From Anaerolineales bacterium UBA6668 (GTDB lineage Bacteria; Chloroflexota; Anaerolineae; Anaerolineales; UBA6668): a stretch of 8,135 nucleotides of DNA. Shown one piece after another: positions 1 through 5,346 of this stretch. Positions within the stretch are counted from its first letter, which is position 1; the number at the start of each line of letters is the position of its first letter. Under the pieces are notes generated by a model, which saw only the letters and a program-made list of their open reading frames with translations, ran no database searches and had not been told where the DNA came from. Where the stretch lies: contig DKKK01000154.1 in the NCBI GenBank assembly GCA_002455215.1, forward strand, positions 5,290 through 13,424. Reading direction: 5' to 3'. A program made the translations under genes and the position numbers.

Positions 1-821
1 AAACGTTGTGAGCCAAACACATCTCCGGTTAAACACTCGGAATGTAGGCGCACCAACGGAGCGGGGTCACCGTGAGCGGCTTTTGCCAAATTGCCCAAAA
101 ATAGGGCGATATGGGTGGCGTTGTGAACGGTATCATCAAAGCCTTGCGCCCGAAAAACGCCCAAATCAGTAGGCATGTTCACCACTTCACCAGCCGTGAA
201 TAGCGCTTCGGTTTGCAACCGGTAATTGACCAAATCCGCAATACTGACCATTTTTAGCTGATGCAGTTGCGCGAACGTTTCCAATTGGGGCAAGCGTGCC
301 ATTGTACCATCTTCGTTGAGTATCTCGCACAGCACACCAGCGGGTCGCAAGCCTGCCATACGCAACAAGTCAATGGTTGCTTCGGTATGTCCGCGCCGTT
401 CCAGTACACCCTTCTCGCTGGCACGCAAGGGGAAAATATGACCCGGGCGACTTAAATCTTCTGCCTGTGTTGCTGGGTTTGCCAATGTTTGCACGGTGCG
501 GGCGCGGTCGGCGGCAGAGATGCCGGTGGTTGTGCCGTGTTTTGCGCCAACCGAGATGGTGAAGCGTGTGCCGTGCAGGGCTGTATTGGCTTTGGTATCT
601 ACCATTAGCGGGAGCGCCAATTCATCGGCACGTTGGCTGATGATGGGAGCACAAATTAAGCCACGCCCGAACTTTAGCATAAAATTGATGGTCTCGGCAG
701 TAGCAAATTCACCTGCCATCACCAAGTCGCCTTCGTTTTCGCGGTTTTCGTCATCCACGACTATCACAAAGCGTCCCTTTTGTAATTCGGCTATGATTTC
801 AGGAATGGGCGTAAGTGGCAA
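1..821 (-). CDS. ribBA: Bifunctional DHBP synthase / GTP cyclohydrolase II (3' part missing)
   Basis: This protein supplies both entry branches of riboflavin synthesis: 3,4-dihydroxy-2-butanone 4-phosphate from ribulose 5-phosphate, and the pyrimidine precursor from GTP. I translated about 273 residues on the minus strand. The DHBP synthase domain (about 1-200) shows the acidic metal-binding motif DDENRENEGDL at residues 23-33, then RPGHIFPLRA, GHTEATIDLLRMAGL and CEILNEDGTMARLP. The cyclohydrolase II domain starts near residue 205 and includes LVRLHSECLTGDVFGSQR, with the first zinc cysteine; the window edge cuts it just before the other zinc cysteines. No ATG fits. A TTG at 819-821 sits 5 bases after a strong GGAGG and gives a normal N-terminus. 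The start lies 23 bases inside ribE, which suggests translational coupling. The gene looks intact up to the edge. Identification is secure; the TTG start is inferred. Confidence 0.95.
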   Translation of the reverse strand, partial: MPLTPIPEIIAELQKGRFVIVVDDENRENEGDLVMAGEFATAETINFMLKFGRGLICAPIISQRADELALPLMVDTKANTALHGTRFTISVGAKHGTTTGISAADRARTVQTLANPATQAEDLSRPGHIFPLRASEKGVLERRGHTEATIDLLRMAGLRPAGVLCEILNEDGTMARLPQLETFAQLHQLKMVSIADLVNYRLQTEALFTAGEVVNMPTDLGVFRAQGFDDTVHNATHIALFLGNLAKAAHGDPAPLVRLHSECLTGDVFGSQR

Positions 822-1410
822 GGTAGCCTCCGGTCAGTTTTTCTACATATTTGCTCAAAATGTCAGTTTCCAAATTTACCCGCGCACCAACCGGCTTGTG
901 GGGCAAACCGATCTGCTGTTGGGTATAAGCTATCAGCATAAAGGTGAAGGATTGCGGGGTAACATCTACCACAGTTAGGCTTGCTCCATCCACACAGATA
1001 AAGCCCTTGGGGACAATGTAACGCAAAAGTTTGGCAGGGGGGGCAATGCTCAGCCAAAGCGAATCGCCTTCCACCCATTTTTGCAAAATCTCACCCGTGC
1101 CTTCCACATGCCCTTGCACAAAATGCCCGCCCATGCGGCTGGTCGGGGTGAGCGAACGCTCCAGATTTACCGTATCGCCCAATTGCAAATCACCCAGATT
1201 GGTCAGGCGCAAGGTTTCGGGGGCTAAACCTACGGTAAACGAAGTGGGAGTTAGGTGGGTGACCGTTAGGCAAGTGCCATTAATGGCAATTGAGTCGCCG
1301 AGTTGGGTGTTTTCCAGCACAGTTTGGGCACGCACCACCAGATGCCACCCACCCTGCACTTCACGCAGAGCTTCCACCACGCCCATTTCTTCAACGATAC
1401 CTGTAAACAT
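799..1410 (-). CDS. ribE: Riboflavin synthase alpha chain
   Basis: This enzyme dismutates two 6,7-dimethyl-8-ribityllumazine molecules into riboflavin and a pyrimidine that is recycled, the last step of the pathway. The 203 residues match the usual family length. It opens with the signature MFTGIVEEMG and has two lumazine-binding repeats (about 1-97 and 98-195). The paired motifs GTCLTV (45-50) and GASLTV (142-147) mark them. HFVQGHVEGTG (96-106) begins repeat two and NLETDILSKYVEKL (179-192) closes it. The ATG has a GGAG 7 bases upstream (1418-1421), within the 16-base gap after ribD. It shares 23 bases with ribBA downstream. Minor departure: the second repeat has AYTQQQIGL where many homologues have a histidine-threonine pair. 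Confidence 0.96.
   Translation of the reverse strand: MFTGIVEEMGVVEALREVQGGWHLVVRAQTVLENTQLGDSIAINGTCLTVTHLTPTSFTVGLAPETLRLTNLGDLQLGDTVNLERSLTPTSRMGGHFVQGHVEGTGEILQKWVEGDSLWLSIAPPAKLLRYIVPKGFICVDGASLTVVDVTPQSFTFMLIAYTQQQIGLPHKPVGARVNLETDILSKYVEKLTGGYLATYAHS
827..831 (-). promoter_or_regulatory. Shine-Dalgarno of ribBA, inside the ribE 3' end
   Basis: The minus strand reads GGAGG here, 5 bases before the TTG at 821. It lies within the last ribE codons. It decides the ribBA start, because the reading frame has no ATG before the conserved DHBP synthase motif. Confidence 0.75.
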
Positions 1411-1426
1411 AGCGAGTCTCCAATAG

Positions 1427-2548
1427 CTATTGGGCGCGTCTTGCCACTAGCCACAAATCATTTTCTAAATTTTGCCACTGAACTTGGGCAAAGGGACGCG
1501 CTTGCGAGAGTTGTTCGATTCCCAAACCCGCTAGTGGGCTGGGAGCAGTTGCCCCGCCAATCAGAATGGGGGCAACAAAAACGCATACTTCGTCTATCAA
1601 GTGTTGTTCGGCGAAATTACCAAGCACCGCACTGCCGCCTTCTACCAGCATGGACTGCACCCCTTGCCTGCCTAGTTTATCCAGCATGGCAGATAAATCC
1701 ACTTTTCCAAACCTGTCCGCAGGTAGTTGCAAAACCTTTATGCCATAGCCATTCCAAGCGGAGATGAGCGACTCTGGCACGGTTTGCAAGGTGACAAGCA
1801 AGGTTTCTCCCGGTACATCGGGGGAGAAGACGCGGCTGGCGAGGGGAAGCTGGGCATGACTATCGAGAATGACACGCAAGGGTTGGTGGGCGTTGGGTTG
1901 GTCGGGCAGGCGTGTGGTCAGTTGGGGATTGTCGGCTAGGATGGTACCCTTGCCCACCACGATGGCGTTCACTTCCGCTCGTAGGCGATGCCCTTGCAAG
2001 CGGCTGGCAGAATTGCTAATCCAGCGAGCGTCTTTTGTGCGAGTGGCGATTTTGCCATCTAGGCTCATTGCCCATTTGGCGATGACATACGGTTTGCCAG
2101 TGCGGGTGTGGTGGAGATAGAAGCGGTTTAGGTGCTCTGCGGCGGATGCCAGCAAGCCGCTTTCAACTTGCACGCCTGCTTGTTGCAAAGCCTGATGTCC
2201 CTTGCCATTGACACGCGGATTGGGGTCAGAAATGGCGTACACTACCCGTGCAATACCGCTGGCAAGGATGGCTTGGGTGCAAGGAGGGGTTCTGCCAAAG
2301 TGGTTGCATGGTTCAAGGTTGACATATAGAGTCGCGCCTTGTGCGGCAGTACCCGCCATGCGAAGTGCTTCTACTTCTGCGTGGGGCAAACCCGCCGCGT
2401 GATGATAGCCCTCGCCAACAATTTTACCATCGCGTACCACCACTGCCCCGACCATTGGGTTAGGGCTGGTGAAGCCAAGCGCTTGTGCCGCCAATTGGAT
2501 GGTATGTGCCATCATTTCGCTGTCGAATGCAGAAAATTCAATCGCCAT
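1427..2548 (-). CDS. ribD: Bifunctional pyrimidine deaminase / 5-amino-6-(5-phosphoribosylamino)uracil reductase
   Basis: It deaminates and then NADPH-reduces the pyrimidine product of GTP cyclohydrolase II, the second and third steps of the purine branch of riboflavin synthesis. With the start at 2548 it has 373 residues, normal for RibD. The N-terminal cytidine-deaminase-type domain carries the zinc site: HAE at 56-58 (His56 ligand, Glu58 catalytic) and EPCNHFGRTPPC with Cys81 and Cys90. The reductase domain follows from about 152, with AKWAMSLDGKIATR (157-170), a GKGTILADNP loop (199-208), LVEGGSAVLGNF (301-312) and FVAPILIGG (324-332). The frame stays open to a TTG at 2581, but that lies inside the terminator stem and has no Shine-Dalgarno. 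ATG 2548 follows an AAGGA by 12 bases. First gene of the operon, controlled by the upstream FMN riboswitch. Confidence 0.95.
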   Translation of the reverse strand: MAIEFSAFDSEMMAHTIQLAAQALGFTSPNPMVGAVVVRDGKIVGEGYHHAAGLPHAEVEALRMAGTAAQGATLYVNLEPCNHFGRTPPCTQAILASGIARVVYAISDPNPRVNGKGHQALQQAGVQVESGLLASAAEHLNRFYLHHTRTGKPYVIAKWAMSLDGKIATRTKDARWISNSASRLQGHRLRAEVNAIVVGKGTILADNPQLTTRLPDQPNAHQPLRVILDSHAQLPLASRVFSPDVPGETLLVTLQTVPESLISAWNGYGIKVLQLPADRFGKVDLSAMLDKLGRQGVQSMLVEGGSAVLGNFAEQHLIDEVCVFVAPILIGGATAPSPLAGLGIEQLSQARPFAQVQWQNLENDLWLVARRAQ

Positions 2549-2552
2549 AAAA

Positions 2553-2585
2553 CAAAAAAATCCTTGCTGATAAACCATCAAGGAT
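2553..2585 (-). terminator. Intrinsic terminator, likely riboswitch expression platform
   Basis: On the minus strand ATCCTTG (2585-2579) pairs perfectly with CAAGGAT (2566-2560). Inside, TGAT and ATCA can extend the stem, and seven T follow at once (2560-2554). The hairpin ends 5 bases before the ribD ATG, so it is neither inside a gene nor after one. It sits where an FMN riboswitch is expected to end transcription when FMN is abundant. Its 3' arm also contains AAGGA, the only Shine-Dalgarno candidate for ribD, so it could block both transcription and ribosome access. Confidence 0.8.
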
Positions 2586-2643
2586 CGGTGAACAGAGTGG
2601 GAATGGACGGCACTCAGCCAGAAAAGCGCTAATGGTTGCGAAT

Positions 2644-2682
2644 AAGCTAGTTTGCTAGTGCTGGGTACACGTTGCCTAGCTT
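2644..2682. repeat. Inverted repeat in the ribD leader
   Basis: AAGCTAG (2644-2650) and CTAGCTT (2676-2682) are perfect inverted arms. A second partial arm GCTAG (2654-2658) can compete for the same right arm. The loop holds GCTGGGTACACGTT, a weak match to the intergenic core motif. It lies between the aptamer and the terminator of the riboflavin leader. Its role is unknown. Confidence 0.5.
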
Positions 2683-2709
2683 GTTGCGAAACGCATTGAC
2701 AAGTCGAGC

Positions 2710-2793
2710 CACTCTAGCAGTTTATATTGGACACGGGTTATATTTGGCAGGTGTGCCGAATGCAATCCGTGTTCAATACAGCTTTCCAGAGTG
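2710..2793. repeat. Composite palindromic element made of intergenic core repeats
   Basis: TATTGGACACGGGTT (2725-2739) and AATCCGTGTTCAATA (2764-2778) form a 15-bp stem; on the plus strand all 15 pairs form, two of them G-U. The interior forms a second hairpin: TTTGGCA (2743-2749), loop GGTG, TGCCGAA (2754-2760). Outside, CACTCT (2710-2715) and AGAGTG (2788-2793) are further inverted arms. The arms and the inner hairpin are copies of the core repeat found across this window. The element lies 10 bases downstream of the FMN aptamer on the transcribed strand. Confidence 0.7.
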
Positions 2794-2802
2794 AACCATT
2801 TC

Positions 2803-2959
2803 CCTTCTTTCATCCAGACTATACGGTCGGCTTCGGAATGTTGCATTGTGCTGTGTCAACGCTTCACCGAATCCTGCGCAGAATTGTGGTCTACGCTCGC
2901 GGGCTTTACCGCCGATCGGGAATTGCAACCATTGCGGGTTGCTCACCCTGCCCTGAAGG
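2803..2959 (-). ncRNA. FMN riboswitch aptamer (RFN element)
   Basis: The minus strand carries the family's conserved blocks in order: CCTTCAGGGCAGGGTGA, AATTCCCGATCGGCGGT, AAAGCCCGCGAGC, GGATTCGGTGAA, TTCCGAAGCCGAC, then TATAGTCTGGATGAAAGAAGG. Helix P1 closes with CCTTC (2959-2955) against GAAGG (2807-2803). It precedes ribD, as expected for a cis sensor that lowers riboflavin gene expression when FMN binds. Two loops are longer than usual. After GGGTGA in L2 there is an 18-base hairpin, GCAACC and GGTTGC (2925-2942). After CGGTGAA in L5 there are about 23 extra bases that can form a bulged hairpin. The aptamer core looks intact. Recognition is by motif, without a covariance search. Confidence 0.95.
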
Positions 2960-2979
2960 TTTATTCGTTTGATACGAAT

Positions 2980-2985
2980 ATTATA
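2980..2985 (-). promoter_or_regulatory. -10 box of the riboflavin operon promoter
   Basis: The minus strand reads TATAAT, placing the start of transcription near 2973, about 14 bases before aptamer helix P1. No good -35 hexamer is seen at 16-18 bases; TTGCGC lies at 21. A small palindrome ATTCGT-ATCAA-ACGAAT (2963-2979) spans the predicted start. An intergenic repeat copy (3033-3056) lies upstream. Confidence 0.6.
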
Positions 2986-3032
2986 CCTTACTTTTGAAAG
3001 GAGAAAGCGCAACTACTGAGTACGGGTCTATT

Positions 3033-3056
3033 CGCAATTTTCATTCGTGTCGAATC
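3033..3056 (-). repeat. Intergenic repeat copy, long form
   Basis: Minus strand: GATTCGACACGAAT, then GAAAATTGCG. It is one of the clearest matches to the long form of the family. It lies about 50 bases upstream of the riboflavin -10 box. Just downstream on the same strand another TTGCGCTTTCTCC (about 3000-3012) repeats the tail. Confidence 0.65.
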
Positions 3057-3091
3057 AATAGCGAGTCGTGGATATGGGTATCCAACAGTTG

Positions 3092-3105
3092 TATTCGATA
3101 TGGGT
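3092..3105 (+). repeat. Intergenic repeat core copy
   Basis: Plus strand reads TATTCGATATGGGT, 12 of 14 bases matching TATTCGACACGGGT. With the copy at 3043-3056 it can form a 13-bp stem on the plus strand, using four G-U pairs. That stem encloses a small hairpin GGATA-TGGG-TATCC at 3070-3083. Confidence 0.55.
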
Positions 3106-3123
3106 CAACTATAGGAGTTTTTT

Positions 3124-3160
3124 CTTAAGGGAAAGAGACGCAATTTGTGCCCGTGCTGAG
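3124..3160 (-). repeat. Intergenic repeat copy, long form, diverged
   Basis: Minus strand: CTCAGCACGGGCAC, then AAATTGCGTCTCTTTCCC and TTAAG. It aligns along its length with the copy at 5241-5275, including the TTTCCC after the TGCG tail. It lies 50-90 bases past the mgtC stop on the coding strand. Confidence 0.5.
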
Positions 3161-3164
3161 TGTA

Positions 3165-3178
3165 TATTGGGTACGAGT
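3165..3178 (+). repeat. Intergenic repeat core copy
   Basis: Plus strand reads TATTGGGTACGAGT, a variant of the core with GGTAC in place of CGACAC. A similar variant occurs at 5223-5236. Confidence 0.45.
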
Positions 3179-3211
3179 CTCGAATGTAGGTGATGCTTTG
3201 AATCCGGCAAG

Positions 3212-3853
3212 TTAATAACGAAACTCGTCGAGACGGGAATCAGCCAGCATCTTTTTGATAAGCTTTTCATGCTGAGACGGTGAGCCTGTGGTTTTCCACG
3301 AACAAACGAATGAATCGCCGGAACGAGTGTGGCGTTTGCTTTTAATATGCAAGCCACTTTCTGCCATGCGTTTTTCCAATACTTCTAAAAGTTGCAAGTC
3401 GGTACGAATGGTTACTTCATAAGTGAAGGAGTCGCGGATATTGTCCATAAATCCTTCGATGAGCGGGAAGCCCCATAAGACAACGAGTGTCAATAAAGTG
3501 ACGACCAGCACCAGTTGGATTTCGCCCGCGCCGATGCCCATGCCAAGCGCGGCAGTGAGCCAGATGGTTGCCGCGGTGGTAAGCCCAAAAACTCGCCCTC
3601 CATTGCGTAAGATAACACCTGCCCCCAAAAAGCCTACTCCGCTGACAATTTGGGCGGCTACGCGGGAGTGGTCTAAACCACGCGTCAGATTATCGGAAAA
3701 TAGGGTGAATAGGGTTGAACCGAGCGAGATAAGAATCAAAGTGCGAAACCCTGCGGCTTTGTCGTGGAATTCACGTTCAAAGCCAATTGCTCCACCGACT
3801 AGGATCGATAATAGGATGCGTGCGAAAACATTAAAGGTTAAGGTTTGTTCCAT
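3212..3853 (-). CDS. MgtC/SapB family inner-membrane protein
   Basis: The protein belongs to the MgtC/SapB membrane family, whose best-studied members support growth at low magnesium and inside macrophages; many environmental members have no proven role. The 213 residues hold the family signature GGAIGFERE (20-28) with KAAGFRT (32-38), and then RVAAQIVSGVGFLGAGVILR (64-83) and GLTTAATIWLTAALGMGIGAG (90-110). Hydrophobic segments lie at about 8-25, 37-53, 66-82 and 92-130. A soluble tail (about 140-213) resembles the ACT-like C-terminal domain of longer MgtC proteins. There is no Shine-Dalgarno: a TATAAT ends 6 bases before ATG, so the mRNA is probably leaderless. It stands alone between repeat-bearing spacers. 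The family call is secure; the physiological role is not, so no gene symbol is assigned. Confidence 0.92.
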   Translation of the reverse strand: MEQTLTFNVFARILLSILVGGAIGFEREFHDKAAGFRTLILISLGSTLFTLFSDNLTRGLDHSRVAAQIVSGVGFLGAGVILRNGGRVFGLTTAATIWLTAALGMGIGAGEIQLVLVVTLLTLVVLWGFPLIEGFMDNIRDSFTYEVTIRTDLQLLEVLEKRMAESGLHIKSKRHTRSGDSFVCSWKTTGSPSQHEKLIKKMLADSRLDEFRY

Positions 3854-3859
3854 AAAATG

Positions 3860-3887
3860 ATTATATTCAAACGCCAGTTTTTTCCAA
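3860..3887 (-). promoter_or_regulatory. Promoter of the MgtC-family gene, leaderless arrangement
   Basis: On the minus strand TTGGAA (3887-3882), a 16-base spacer and TATAAT (3865-3860) form a sigma-70-type promoter. Only 6 bases separate TATAAT from the ATG at 3853, so transcription should begin at or next to the start codon. Confidence 0.65.
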
Positions 3888-3953
3888 TAGGGAGGGGAAG
3901 CGGAATCTTAAGGCAAGCGGGGCATCAGTCCCGAAGCATGGGGGATGTATCCG

Positions 3954-3979
3954 GCGCAATTTTTTATGCGTGCCGAATA
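3954..3979 (-). repeat. Intergenic repeat copy, long form
   Basis: Minus strand: TATTCGGCACGCAT, then AAAAAATTGCGC. It is the only clear copy in the 146-base spacer between the coiled-coil gene and the MgtC-family gene. Confidence 0.55.
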
Positions 3980-3988
3980 GAACTGTCG

Positions 3989-4010
3989 GCGTGCGAGAAT
4001 TAGCGCACGC
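3989..4010 (-). terminator. Hairpin at the stop codon of the coiled-coil gene
   Basis: GCGTGCG (4010-4004) and CGCACGC (3995-3989) form a perfect GC-rich 7-bp stem with an 8-base loop holding the TAA stop. No run of T follows, so intrinsic termination is uncertain. It could instead pause RNA polymerase or protect the 3' end. Confidence 0.35.
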
Positions 4011-5181
4011 GGGTCAGGGTGTTATCATACTCCGCCATTAATTCACGCATTAGGTTGAATATGGATTGCATGCGTTGTTGGTCTGAGTTTTTTATGCTCA
4101 ATATACTTTGATTCACTTCTGTCAGCATATTTTCAAGCACTTGCAAACGGTCACGCACCTTTACATCTTTGCGCTCCTGTTCTCGCCACTGCTCATCACG
4201 CAACAGCAGGTGGGTCGCCCATTTCTTCTGTTCATCTGCCATAAAATTTTCCCATTCTTGGCGGAAACGCTCTTCGTTAAGTCTTTGAAGCTCATTGGCT
4301 TCAGAAAGGCGTCTCTCCATGCGTTCAGTGTGCTCGAAAATTGTCGCTAAGGCGCGTTGCATCTCACGGTGCGTCTCGTTAAAAATGTTGATGCGGCTGG
4401 CATAATCTTCCAAGCGTTGTACCACATCGCGAGATTGCTCTTCCATCTGTTTTAGCACACGCTCACGCTGAGCCGCTTGCAGGGATTGTTGCTCTAACCA
4501 AGCAGATTGGCTCAAGCGGCGGTCTGATTCCAGGTTGATCAATTCGCCAATTTTGGTTTCGGTTCGCAAGAAAGTATCTTCCGAGACTTGCATTTTCCCT
4601 TTTAGTTCGTCAATTCTGCGGCGAATATCCGGTAATTCGGCTTGCAGTTCGTTGAGTTTTCGTGAATCGAGCTTCACTCCTTCAATGGAGGCAGTGGTCT
4701 TTCGTTGATACTCTTCTAAAATATCGAATACACTGCGCGTGCGGGTTTCGATGTCATTAACCAAACGTAAAATGCGATTTTCTTCGTCTCGGCGAGATTT
4801 GAGTTCGTCAGATAGGCGCGTTATGATATCTTTGTCTTTGCGTAATTCGATGAGTGAGCGATTGGTTGCTTCACGCTCAATTTCACGTAAGCGTTCTTGG
4901 TCACGTTCGCTTTTTACCCGTTTGCTTTCGACGGCTTCAAATTGGCGTTGCACTTCAATTTGAAATTGCTTAATTTGGTCTTGAACCGTATTGGTGCGCG
5001 ACTCGCTTACGCCCCGCATTTCATTAATGATGGCTTCTAATTTACCAATTCGTTGTAAATATTCGTCATTGCGTTCGGTACTCACCCGCAAACGTTCTTC
5101 CAACTGGGTAAGCGCTTGGCGATCTTTTCGCCGTTCTTTATCTAACCATTCAAGCGTTTGGGTAATTTGACGGATATCCAT
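4000..5181 (-). CDS. Long cytoplasmic coiled-coil protein, function unknown
   Basis: I do not recognise this 393-residue protein. It is almost wholly predicted helix: rich in Glu, Arg, Gln and Leu with heptad-like spacing, one proline (184), no cysteine, no signal peptide and no membrane segment. Two coiled-coil halves (about 5-180 and 186-390) meet at the ELPDIRRR break, and the C-terminal half carries four tryptophans (228, 310, 321, 332). Such composition is shared by SMC-like, filament-forming and scaffold proteins, and automatic annotation would often call it SMC-like. There is no Walker A or B motif, so it is not an SMC ATPase. It is transcribed alone, with TATAAT 6 bases before ATG and no Shine-Dalgarno. 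A structural or cell-organisation role is only a guess. Being an intact long frame with strong protein character, it is surely a real gene. Confidence 0.88.
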   Translation of the reverse strand: MDIRQITQTLEWLDKERRKDRQALTQLEERLRVSTERNDEYLQRIGKLEAIINEMRGVSESRTNTVQDQIKQFQIEVQRQFEAVESKRVKSERDQERLREIEREATNRSLIELRKDKDIITRLSDELKSRRDEENRILRLVNDIETRTRSVFDILEEYQRKTTASIEGVKLDSRKLNELQAELPDIRRRIDELKGKMQVSEDTFLRTETKIGELINLESDRRLSQSAWLEQQSLQAAQRERVLKQMEEQSRDVVQRLEDYASRINIFNETHREMQRALATIFEHTERMERRLSEANELQRLNEERFRQEWENFMADEQKKWATHLLLRDEQWREQERKDVKVRDRLQVLENMLTEVNQSILSIKNSDQQRMQSIFNLMRELMAEYDNTLTRVR

Positions 5182-5187
5182 AGGTTA

Positions 5188-5193
5188 ATTATA
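5188..5193 (-). promoter_or_regulatory. -10 box of the coiled-coil gene, leaderless arrangement
   Basis: The minus strand reads TATAAT with TAACCT between it and the ATG at 5181, the same 6-base gap as in the MgtC-family gene. No clear -35 hexamer is seen. Repeat copies begin about 30 bases further upstream. Confidence 0.6.
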
Positions 5194-5222
5194 ACATGGG
5201 CACATCTATTGGAAGCGGGTTA

Positions 5223-5236
5223 TGTTGGGTACGTGT
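5223..5236 (+). repeat. Intergenic repeat core copy
   Basis: Plus strand reads TGTTGGGTACGTGT, the GGTAC variant also seen at 3165-3178. It directly precedes the long copy at 5241 in the same orientation. Confidence 0.4.
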
Positions 5237-5240
5237 GCTA

Positions 5241-5275
5241 TATTCGACACGGGTGGAAACTGCGCTTTTTCCCGT
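5241..5275 (+). repeat. Intergenic repeat copy, long form (reference copy)
   Basis: Plus strand: core TATTCGACACGGGT, then GGAAACTGCGCTTTTTCCCG. The tail TGCGCTT (5261-5267) pairs with AAGCGCA (5284-5290). The core pairs with the inverted copy at 5321-5334. It is the best single example of the family in this window. Confidence 0.65.
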
Positions 5276-5281
5276 AAGCAA

Positions 5282-5317
5282 ATAAGCGCAAATCGATCTT
5301 TGGCATGTGTGCCGAAG
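5282..5317 (-). repeat. Intergenic repeat copy with a short insertion
   Basis: Minus strand: CTTCGGCACACATG, CCAAA, six further bases, then ATTTGCGCTTATT. The part at 5298-5317 folds as CTTTGGCA-TGTG-TGCCGAAG, nearly identical to the hairpin at 2743-2760 (TTTGGCA-GGTG-TGCCGAA). Confidence 0.5.
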
Positions 5318-5320
5318 ATA

Positions 5321-5334
5321 ACCCATATCGAATG
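5321..5334 (-). repeat. Intergenic repeat core copy, right arm of palindrome
   Basis: Minus strand reads CATTCGATATGGGT. Paired with 5242-5254 on the minus strand it gives 13 continuous pairs, two of them G-U. It lies 13 bases past the stop of the EamA gene and could act as its 3' hairpin. Confidence 0.55.
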
Positions 5335-5346
5335 GCGTAGTTGAGC

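Noticed and set aside
2549..2581. ribD start extended to TTG 2581
   Set aside because: It would place coding sequence inside the terminator hairpin, adds residues not seen in RibD, and has no Shine-Dalgarno.
2725..2778. Intrinsic terminator at the large palindrome
   Set aside because: No T run follows on either strand, and it lies between an aptamer and a proper terminator.
2727..2972. Open frame on the plus strand across the riboflavin leader, and one on the minus strand at 2773-3012
   Set aside because: Both overlap the FMN aptamer and a palindrome, lack family-like sequence and have no ribosome site; they are chance frames.
3109..3357. Minus-strand frame of 82 codons over the 3' end of the MgtC-family gene
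   Set aside because: It is out of frame with a clear family gene and has no recognisable protein character.
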